This document shows, piece after piece, positions 46,693 to 64,000 of a stretch of 64,000 bases of DNA. Each line of letters opens with the position of its first letter. Position 1 is the stretch's first letter. The notes below the pieces were generated by a model that did no database searches, was not told the DNA's origin, and saw only the letters and a program-made list of their open reading frames with translations. Location: positions 186,001 through 250,000 of the forward strand of contig BAAHQB010000065.1 of the NCBI GenBank assembly GCA_054601695.1, given 5' to 3'. Position numbers and translations under genes: made by a program. The DNA is from Amorphochlora amoebiformis (Eukaryota > Cercozoa > Chlorarachniophyceae).

Positions 46693-47269
46693 AATAGTGT
46701 GATAGATTTATATTTGTTGTACATCCATGTAGTGCGTATATGTGTACGTGTCACATGTACAATAGGAATATGTACAAAATGATATATACCTATTCTAGAC
46801 ATGTATATCTGTGTTCGTGTGTTTACATCGAATCTGCCAAGGTATATGGTTTTGTATTCATAGAATAAATATAAAAAATATTAATATATATATATATATA
46901 TATATACATATATGTATATGTATGTGTGTGTGAATTGTATTATATATATATATATATATATAATGTATATATATATATACAAACACACACACATATATAT
47001 ATATGTACATCGTAATATATGTCACCATATACATGATCACATACATATTTGTAGGGGAGCATAGCCCAGAGGAATGCGGGGTTATTTGGCAAGCTCAACG
47101 TTGGGGTAAAAATCATATATATATATATATGTATATTTATAAATATATACTTTTTGTATCTATTTATATATATGTATACATGTGCTGTATATATATATAT
47201 ATATGCATTAATATATATTATATATATATATATATATAAAGATATATATTACATATCTTACATTTACAT

Positions 47270-47304
<35 letters not shown>

Positions 47305-47400
47305 TATATGTACATATATATATATATATATGTTAACATATATATATATATATATATATATAATATGTATACATGTACGATGAATGTACATTATATATAT

Positions 47401-47434
<34 letters not shown>

Positions 47435-47478
47435 TTAAGTATATATATATATATATACATACATATATGTATATATAG

Positions 47479-47530
<52 letters not shown>

Positions 47531-47640
47531 ACATTTATATATATATATACATACATACATATGTATATATATATATATATATATATTATTAAGATAATAT
47601 ACACGATGGTCCCAAAATCATACCTCTATATACTCAAATG

Positions 47641-47678
<38 letters not shown>

Positions 47679-47808
47679 TATATGTATAATGAAGGTATAT
47701 TTACATAGGTCATACATACATGTATGCGTATGAACAATTATTATACATATATGTATATTTATATATGTAAATCTATATTTATATTTACATAATATATTTT
47801 AGTACATG

Positions 47809-47853
<45 letters not shown>

Positions 47854-48282
47854 TTGTTAGCGCAGTGGCATAGGTAGCCCAGAGTTCGATTCAAGTCCGT
47901 TTGGATGTGACAATGATAAAGGGATATTCTCAACCGGAGGGATATTCTCAACCGGTTTTTTCAAAAAATTTCTAGGAATGTTCAAATAGAATCTTCGGAA
48001 AGGTTCTGGACGCGTGACATAGCGCGATATCACGTTGTGTCACGGTATATCTGGAAGCCTGGTACTAACGGGTACTACAAAGCACTATCCGGTACTACCG
48101 AGGTATTCTCTGAGCAATCGAAGAGATCTCCAGCGATCTCCAGCTATCTGTAGTCTACTACTGTTATACATCAACACGCTATTGATATCTACTCTTCGAG
48201 CTGCGTCCCTTCATACTATTATATCGTTACTTTGACAATATATATATACATATATCTATATGTATATATATATATATTTATA

Positions 48283-48341
<59 letters not shown>

Positions 48342-48437
48342 ATAGGTTGCGAGTTTGTCCAGTGCGATAGCTAACCTAGACATGATCTATGGCTTTAATA
48401 TCCACCGCACGAGGGTATTTGAATCAAAATACGAGCA

Positions 48438-48480
<43 letters not shown>

Positions 48481-48546
48481 ATATATGCACATATATATGT
48501 ATTTAATATGTATATATTTACATACATACATATATATTATATATAT

Positions 48547-48612
<66 letters not shown>

Positions 48613-48728
48613 GGAAAGCACACATGCGAATGTAAAACCTATATATACATATATACATATGTATATAATATATATATATATATATGTATATATGTGTATA
48701 TGTGTGTTGTACATATAATTATTACATG

Positions 48729-48776
<48 letters not shown>

Positions 48777-48913
48777 GTACGTGTATGAATATAACACACA
48801 CACATATATATATATATATATACATATATATGTATGTATATATCATATCTAATTTTATACCACATGTACAAATATATCTGTATTTGTTTAGCTTTATAAA
48901 AAAATCCATATAC

Positions 48914-48946
<33 letters not shown>

Positions 48947-48983
48947 CATATGTATATATAATATATATATTCATATATATATA

Positions 48984-49056
<73 letters not shown>

Positions 49057-49091
49057 GGAATGCACTTCACATGCAAATGTAAAACATATAT

Positions 49092-49122
<31 letters not shown>

Positions 49123-49391
49123 TATGTAAATATATATACATCTTTGTACATATATTATTACATATATACGTACGTGTCTGAGTATAATATATATATATAT
49201 ATATGTATATATATCATATCTAATTTTATACTATATATACAAATATATCCGTGTTTATTTACCTATGAAAAATTTCCATAAATACATATATGAATATATA
49301 CATATACATATATATATATATATATTAACAATATATATATATCTATATATGTATATAATTATATATATATATATATGTATAAATATATATG

Positions 49392-49427
<36 letters not shown>

Positions 49428-50072
49428 TTATACGAGAACAGTCATGATAGTAATTTGGATGATATAGATGTATATATTGATTATATATATATATATATAT
49501 ATACATATTGCATGTATACATATACAATATATAGATATATATGTATATATATTTTATTTATATTATCCCCGCATGAATGAAATTAGGATTGCCACGATAC
49601 CGTGTGGTCTCTGGGTATCATGACCCGCACGATAGCCCGACTTGTCGCTGGGGATCCCACCCGCCTCCGAAAGCCAGAAAATTCCCGAATTCCTTGTCCG
49701 CTACCGGATATTGAAGACGTGGAGATCGCGCGAGGAGAGGCATATTCGCAATGGAAGGTATTGTATAGCTATGTAAATATGTATTTTTATATGTATATAT
49801 TGTTGAAATATTGACAAGGTTGTGTAAGTATGAGTGTCAGATGTATGTATAATGTTATATTTTTATATACATACTCATACGAATCAAACCATCCATGCTT
49901 GCAATAATTATATATATATATATATATATACGTAATCATTATTTTCACGTATATCAATATACGTTATTGTACATATTATACATGTTCTATATATACACAT
50001 ATATATGTATTAAATATATATATATATGTATATATATATTTATATATATATATATTATATATATGTATATGC

Positions 50073-50124
<52 letters not shown>

Positions 50125-50533
50125 TATGTGTAAAATATGTATTATAATGCAGAAACGCGCCAAGAAAACTACGGACATAGATAGGACCCTTGGCCTGACA
50201 TTTGGGCTCCAGCTTAGGATGATCGGTGGGAACTCCGCCGACAAGGTGCTTTTTGGTTCTTACAACATTGCAGTCTATTATTTGATTAGCCTCTTGTGTG
50301 TGTGTGTTGTCGAATTGCAGGTATCGGCGATCTTAGATAAATACCCGACGTGTCACGCACTGAATCAGGCGTATGAGGGCTGTTGGTGTGAAGAGCAGGA
50401 GAAAAGACTATTAGCGGATCTTCGATTTGGAACTAGCAACAGGACATTGGGTGTGAGCCAGAGCGAGAAAATAAGAAACTTTTTTAGGTTAAAGGATTAT
50501 GCCAGTCATGAAGCTGGACCTGAAGTTTGCTAG
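43207..50533 (+). CDS. MUS81: MUS81, catalytic subunit of a structure-specific DNA endonuclease
   Basis: Exons: 43207-43262, 43566-43611, 43774-43820, 44710-44753, 45258-45336, 45398-45441, 45955-45993, 46095-46129, 46411-46477, 47055-47105, 48346-48414, 49587-49757, 50153-50245, 50321-50533. All join in phase, giving about 351 residues plus an unresolved N-terminus. The ERCC4-type nuclease core is complete: [11 protein letters not shown], then PLGDALWIA (the GD motif), then [19 protein letters not shown] (the ERKxxxD motif) and [17 protein letters not shown]. The C-terminal helix-hairpin-helix region follows ([20 protein letters not shown], with GCW where animals have AC, and SNRTLG). MUS81 pairs with an EME-type partner and cuts replication-fork and recombination intermediates in the nucleus. 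The N-terminal helix-hairpin-helix and winged-helix parts are not recognised and may be divergent or upstream. One intron (45337-45397) is only 61 bp and another holds a telomere-like array. Confidence 0.94.
43630..43772 (-). repeat. Degenerate CCCTAA telomere-like sequence
   Basis: AACCCTAA-like units mixed with AACCGAAACC fill the MUS81 intron just before the exon at 43774. The pyrimidine-rich strand matches the sense strand of the gene and may act as its splice tract. Confidence 0.7.
45442..45830 (-). repeat. CCCTAA/TTAGGG telomere-like array inside a MUS81 intron
   Basis: It begins TTAGGG-like for about 70 bp, then switches to CCCTAA units to about 45830, so both orientations meet inside one intron (45442-45954). 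Confidence 0.88.
47853..48240 (+). repeat. Family-A interspersed element, copy 3 (best pol III boxes)
   Basis: It begins ATTGTTAGCGCAGTGGCATA (A-box-like), followed about 25 bp later by GAGTTCGATTCAAGTCC (B-box-like), the arrangement of tRNA-derived promoters. It ends TTTGACAAT within (TA)n. It lies in the MUS81 intron 47106-48345 and is about 388 bp long. Confidence 0.82.
48603..49286. repeat. Tandem duplication of about 300-440 bp in a MUS81 intron
   Basis: TGCAAATGTAAAAC-like, TACGTACGTGT, TATCATATCTAATTTTATAC and ACAAATATATC blocks occur in the same order at about 48603-48906 and 49049-49286, with (TA)n linkers of different length. Confidence 0.85.
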
Positions 50534-50806
50534 GCGTATGCTATTTATTAACTTGGTCTGGCTAGTTTCTCAAAGTAAGTTAGGGTTTAGACCTTTAGTA
50601 ACAGGCCTAGCTTAGCGACACGTACATAGACATACGTTCAAGCCTTGTAATTATAGTTGTAACTTACATCTTAGTAGTATCTCTCAAATACGTAGCCTGA
50701 TATGTGTATATATGTATATATATATATATATATATTTCTATATATATGTATGTATGTATATATGTGTATATATATATATATGTGTGTATATATATGTATA
50801 TATATA

Positions 50807-50856
<50 letters not shown>

Positions 50857-50923
50857 ATCTAGTGTAAAAAAAAAACATCAACATATATACTAGATATCTA
50901 GATATAGTTATATTATATATATA

Positions 50924-50977
<54 letters not shown>

Positions 50978-50979
50978 TA

Positions 50980-51029
<50 letters not shown>

Positions 51030-51423
51030 ATATACATCATCCACAGTACTTGGTCTAAAATGTACTATGTTGAAATATTCAGAACATCTAGAATTCTAAA
51101 TGTATTTGTGCTGTGCCATGATATCACCTAGATCACAGAACATATTAGTACTAGCCAGAGTGACGAAAGTTGAAGTGGACGCCATGTTGCGCAGGGCCTC
51201 CATCAGGGTCCACCACAGCACACCATCCGATACCTAGATACGTATGGCACGTATGTCGGTACTTACTAGACTTATGTCTACTATGTTGGCCGTATGGTAC
51301 CTCTAGACCTATGTCTAGTATGTATGTACGTATGAAGTTGGTTCACGTTCGTAGGTACGTACCTGTGTACATATTCTAGATTTTGGTATACGTTGGGATG
51401 CGCATCTGATATACGCTTGTGGT

Positions 51424-51596
51424 GTACGTATGTGGAATACGTTTGTGCGTACGTATGTATACGTACGTATTGTTGTTGCATTAAGGTTGACGTCCAATGA
51501 TACGTATGCCACATGTGGAATACATTTTGTGCGTACATATGTGGTATACGTATTGTTGCATTAAAGTTAACATCCATTGATACGTATGCCACATGC
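51424..51596. repeat. Two imperfect copies of an about 85-bp unit rich in TACGTA
   Basis: The unit runs GTGGAATACGTTTGTGCGTA, then TATTGTTGCATTAA, and ends GATACGTATGCCACATG. It occurs at about 51424-51514 and 51515-51596. The many ACGT palindromes give it hairpin potential. Confidence 0.8.
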
Positions 51597-51770
51597 AAGT
51601 AATGTAACTTCTAGAACTTGGCAGAAGCGCTATGATCTAAGAAAAAATCCCAAACATCGCTGGTATCAATGCTTGCGAGTCACTGACAAGAGCCATGGTC
51701 ATTGATATTCAATTCAACTAGTTCAATGGCGACGGTAGTTCAAGGATCACGTTTAAATTTATCACTAGTT

Positions 51771-51886
51771 ATCATAGGCTAGCCATAGTATATTAGTTCT
51801 AGTAGTTTGACATCTTTACATATGTAACATCATAGGCTAGCCATAGTATATTAGTTTGACAACTTTACATATGCTAGATATGTAAC
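51771..51886. repeat. Two tandem copies of an about 58-bp unit
   Basis: ATCATAGGCTAGCCATAGTA begins each copy, followed by TATTAGTT, TTTGACA and CTTTACATATG. The copies begin near 51771 and 51830 and differ by small insertions. Confidence 0.8.
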
Positions 51887-51941
51887 AAGTATATCTTACT
51901 AAGGTACGATCGAGAGTCTGGCCAGCTTTTTCCATGCCAGT

Positions 51942-51977
<36 letters not shown>

Positions 51978-52147
51978 TACAATTGTGACGTTATAACTTG
52001 GTTGCAATTTAGCCCCGCCTCCAGGTGCTCCGTCATGCATCGAAGCTCTTAGCTGATCTAAACATATGAAACTAGAGTTCTCGCGATTATTTTTTAAAAT
52101 ACCCTTGGCGGCTATATAAGATAGAATTAATGGTCAATCGGTGTCAT

Positions 52148-60116
<7,969 letters not shown>

Positions 60117-60184
60117 CTGTGCTCACACAAACATAACTATAGTATATATATATATATGTATGTATATGTACATTATACTTATAT

Positions 60185-60612
60185 ATTGTTAACGCAGCGA
60201 TCAAGTGCGGTACGACACAAGTCCAGTCGGCCTGCTGGCAGTACGTTAGTAGGGTACCTGTGGCAAGTGGTGTAGTAGACCAGTAGTCCAGGTTTGATTG
60301 AATTCCGATTAGATTATACAACTTGGATGAGACTAACTCAGTTGGAACAAAGTGGGTCTATGCGCAGAGTATTCTTAACTACACGAAATTAGAACGAATT
60401 CGAAACTTCAGGGAGTTGTTGCGTGGAATGGTGATGTCAAGTCTAGTCACCTAATAGTCTGCAGCCCCGTTATTACCGGGTAGCAGTGGATAAGACGATC
60501 CCGGAGTCTCCAGCGATCTCCCGCATACCTTTGACTACATTCCTAAACTCTCTTGATGTCTACTCATAGAGCTGCATCCTCTCGTCCTATTTATATTGTT
60601 GCTCTAACAATA
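60185..60612 (+). repeat. Family-A interspersed element, copy 4
   Basis: It begins ATTGTTAACGCAGCG and ends GCTCTAACAAT, making a short terminal inverted repeat, and sits in (TA)n. An internal GGTTTGATTGAATTCC resembles a B box, and the tail GAGCTGCATCCTCTCG matches copies 1 and 3. It lies upstream of the kinase Gly-loop exon, antisense to the gene. Confidence 0.78.
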
Positions 60613-60931
60613 TATATATATATATATATGTATATATATGTATATGTAATATATATATATGTATATATGTATGCATGTGTATTATATACACATATATCAT
60701 ATGTATATATATACATAATATATATATATATATATATGTGTATATATGTGTGTGTGTGTGTGTGTGTGCAGACGTATAAAAATAGCAACCACGTGCGCAT
60801 AGTAATAACAATACTATTCCCCTACCTTTTTCCGAAGTTTAATCTCCCTCTTCCCTATCAAACTGAATAAATGGAACAATACATACAAAAAAATATATAA
60901 ATATATATATATATATATATGTATATAATCT

Positions 60932-60978
<47 letters not shown>

Positions 60979-61125
60979 GTATCCATATTATACATAATAT
61001 GCTCAAGCTCGGTTTCTAGCTGGAGTTGTGTTCTAATTAAATTTATCTTTCACAATGAAAACATTTAAAAGGATACGCATACATACATATACTATATATT
61101 GTATATATATATGTATATATAAATG

Positions 61126-61158
<33 letters not shown>

Positions 61159-61257
61159 TTAAAATGCCCGTATAAATGCATGACTATATGTGTATGTATA
61201 ATATTGAATTCATATTATACTATATCTATGTATACATACATGTAAATATATAATATA

Positions 61258-61320
<63 letters not shown>

Positions 61321-61362
61321 GGTACATATATATATGTATATCCATCTGTTTATATACATATA

Positions 61363-61394
<32 letters not shown>

Positions 61395-61509
61395 TATATA
61401 TGTATATATATTGTGTATATTATACATATATATATATATATATATATAACAACCTTGATATATATATATATATATAACAACCTTGGGGAGTTGGTTTCTA
61501 GCTGGAGAC

Positions 61510-61558
61510 CTTTGCTGTGATCTTTCGGGTGAACCCCCGAAAAGCCGATAGAATCCAC
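61510..61558 (-). CDS. Possible upstream exon of the kinase
   Basis: An AG/GT-bordered island on minus is open in the phase that joins directly to the Gly-loop exon and reads [16 protein letters not shown]. The plus strand is also partly open. No motif supports it beyond phase. Confidence 0.4.
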
Positions 61559-61759
61559 CTAGATCACGTGCACATTTGTATACGTAACTCGATAATATCT
61601 ATGATATATTTATTTTTGTAACAATACATATATATATATATATATATACATATGTATAAAGATATATTTTCATGCATGCAAATAAAAGTATATGTGATAT
61701 AGGTATAAGTGCCCCATGAAATACAATTACATGCACACATGTAATACATACATATATAA

Positions 61760-61790
<31 letters not shown>

Positions 61791-61896
61791 CATATGTATA
61801 TATATAATATATATATATATTTTTACACACACACAACACACACATATATATATATATACTTAAATGTATATGTTAATGTATGTATAGTTTTGTGAC

Positions 61897-61954
61897 TTGT
61901 GATGCAAGTGCTTGTGCAGAGGAGAGCTTCAGGTCGATTCCGAGGAGGGGATCC
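61897..61954 (-). CDS. Possible further upstream kinase exon (strand uncertain)
   Basis: On minus the island reads [19 protein letters not shown] with AG and GT borders, but its phase does not match the 61510 exon. On plus it is also open ([16 protein letters not shown]) with a GT after it. It is probably coding on one strand. Confidence 0.3.
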
Positions 61955-61974
61955 CTTGTATATATATTATATAT

Positions 61975-62007
<33 letters not shown>

Positions 62008-62008
62008 C

Positions 62009-62043
<35 letters not shown>

Positions 62044-62179
62044 CGTACATACATACATACATACATATATTACATATATGTATACATACATAGGACATCT
62101 ATGTAACAACATACATATATATATATATATACATATATATATAAGAGACATATAAATATGTATAAACATACACACACAT

Positions 62180-62227
<48 letters not shown>

Positions 62228-62245
62228 CTATATATATATATATAC

Positions 62246-62281
<36 letters not shown>

Positions 62282-62925
62282 AATTATATATATGTATATG
62301 TATTTATGTATATGTATATATATGTATTTATATACATCACATATAAAGATACATACATACATACTAAAATATATTGAATGGTATTCCTCTTCCACTTCCT
62401 CTATAGAAATAAATATACGCATTAAGTACACCTTTTTAGATACATGCATATATTATATACACACATATATATATTGTGTATATATGTATACTTATAAACA
62501 CATACTCATATATGTATTGTATTGACTAAATTCACCAAATGTAAACCGAATACGTACTATATGTATATGTATTATGCACATTTTGTGTTTTCATGTATAT
62601 GGAAGCCCATGTAATATATTTTTAGGGTTCCTTCCTTCTCTATACCTCTTTCTCCCACTGTTCTAGCCATCTAACCCTCACACCCCTCCCCCTCTCGGTC
62701 TCTTGCATTACGTTAGACTGGCGTTGTTTCTTTTGTTGACAAAGGGATTAAGGCTGATGTATTATACATATATGTATATGTATATTTGTATGTATATTGC
62801 GTTATACAATATGAACACACATGTACAAACATTTATATATATACGGATATATCATACATATGTGTATATGTATATTTGTATGAATATTACGTTTACCTAC
62901 ATATGAAAACATGTATAAACATTTT

Positions 62926-63003
<78 letters not shown>

Positions 63004-63043
63004 TATATATCATATATACACATATGCATATGTATATATATAC

Positions 63044-63113
<70 letters not shown>

Positions 63114-63506
63114 ATATATGTATACACGCATTATTATCATCATTATTATTATCTTTTTTATTCATGAAAACATTCGTCTCTCTCTCTATATATATAAATA
63201 TCTTTTTATATATTTATACATCGTACCCTACACGCACGCATGCACCCATATATGTTATATGTATATGTAGTGTAGAACACATATGTATTTACATACATAT
63301 ATGTAACCCACTCACGTTCCTTGCCACCAGGCTGAATCTTCAAGGAGAATCTATACATGAATAAATACATACATATGTATATATATATATATATATACGT
63401 GTATATGTATTACATGTATATATATATATATAAATATACATATATATATGTATACAAATATATAAATGTATATCTAAATATATATATATGTATATGTATA
63501 TACTAC

Positions 63507-63537
<31 letters not shown>

Positions 63538-63662
63538 TATCATGCTCTGTATTTGGTTAACATTAATTTTATCGGGAAATTTAGTACACCTTGTAAATCA
63601 CAAAGTTTTTGATAAGGCCGAACCTAGGAATATTACGTATTAGTTATATCACATGATATATA

Positions 63663-63709
<47 letters not shown>

Positions 63710-63809
63710 TGTATTTATTCAGATGTTCATAATTCTTCACATATAATATATACATTTTTATATATAAAAATTTATAGATATATACATATATATACATATA
63801 TATTTACAT

Positions 63810-63861
<52 letters not shown>

Positions 63862-63871
63862 GTAAACGCAG

Positions 63872-63940
63872 ATGGAGCTGGGAAGTTCACCAAATCCAGT
63901 TGACAACATCGTAGATGCACCACCCAGCATCGATCTATAA
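63872..63940 (+). CDS. Possible terminal exon of an unknown plus-strand gene
   Basis: After a GCAG acceptor-like site the frame MELGSSPNPVDNIVDAPPSI runs to a stop at 63938-63940, with coding-like composition inside (TA)n. The minus strand is also open, so direction is uncertain. Confidence 0.3.
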   Translation: MELGSSPNPVDNIVDAPPSIDL

Positions 63941-64000
63941 ATGCATACACACACACACACCATATATATATATATATACATATGTATATATATATGTATA

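Larger units (their letters stand above)
50534..52147. other. Convergent intergenic region between MUS81 and the kinase, with local duplications
   Basis: Both neighbouring genes end here. The left half is (TA)n. From 51050 it is mixed sequence dominated by TACGTATG-type motifs and two pairs of direct repeats (51424-51596 and 51771-51886). Several short frames are open but none has coding character or splice borders. Confidence 0.65.
60613..64000. other. Right-hand region, mainly (TA)n, with a few possible exon islands
   Basis: Apart from the two possible kinase exons, most of this is (TA)n and related dinucleotide tracts. Non-repetitive islands lie at 61005-61075, 62375-62450, 62620-62770 and 63310-63360, with a short plus frame at 63872-63940. 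I cannot assign any of them to a protein family. Confidence 0.5.

Noticed and set aside
47853-47930. Stand-alone tRNA gene
   Set aside because: A- and B-box-like motifs are present, but I cannot form a cloverleaf or anticodon arm, and the sequence is part of a repeated element.
47218-49065. Many Tyr-Ile-rich frames across (TA)n
   Set aside because: Alternating TATATA or ATACAT has no stop in one frame and gives Tyr-Ile runs; such frames occur on both strands throughout.
49427-49478. Open island [14 protein letters not shown] in the MUS81 region
   Set aside because: The exons at 48414 and 49587 join in phase and match MUS81 without a gap, so this island is probably intronic.

Overview
This is nuclear DNA from an intron-dense microbial eukaryote. 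Protein exons are only 8 to about 500 bp long, have GT-AG borders and use the standard code. They sit in introns made largely of (TA)n microsatellites, so most long open frames in the window are repeat artefacts. I built six gene models by hand from conserved motifs, splice borders and intron phase. The organism is not assigned: the gene set (EHD GTPase, MUS81, TKL-like kinase, algal-type SGNH hydrolase) fits an alga or another protist, and this is inference.

Layout. 170-7411 (-): a serine acyl hydrolase of the cPLA2/lysophospholipase type with a signal peptide, running off the left edge. 7694-18702 (+): a complete 24-exon EHD-type dynamin-family GTPase with an N-terminal membrane segment and acidic stretch, divergent from the first gene across 282 bp. 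19072-34401 (-): an SGNH/GDSL-like hydrolase with an N-terminal membrane anchor and about 29 exons; its stop lies 369 bp from the stop of the GTPase gene. 36968-41381 (+): a small lysine-rich protein with a SAP-like DNA-binding motif. 43207-50533 (+): MUS81, the catalytic subunit of a structure-specific DNA endonuclease, with intact active-site motifs. 52148-60116 (-): a TKL-like protein kinase with a DFG to DLE change, convergent with MUS81.

The genes do not form a pathway. Two may act on membranes or lipids (acyl hydrolase, EHD GTPase), two are probably nuclear (SAP protein, MUS81), one is a signalling kinase and one a membrane-anchored hydrolase.

The repeat landscape is the most unusual part. 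It includes two families of about 140-430 bp interspersed elements with tRNA-promoter-like boxes lying inside (TA)n tracts; degenerate TTAGGG/CCCTAA arrays inside or between genes; long GA-rich blocks, one duplicated; and many recent local duplications, several of which copied an exon or a splice site. I saw no CRISPR array, rRNA, convincing tRNA gene or coding transposon.
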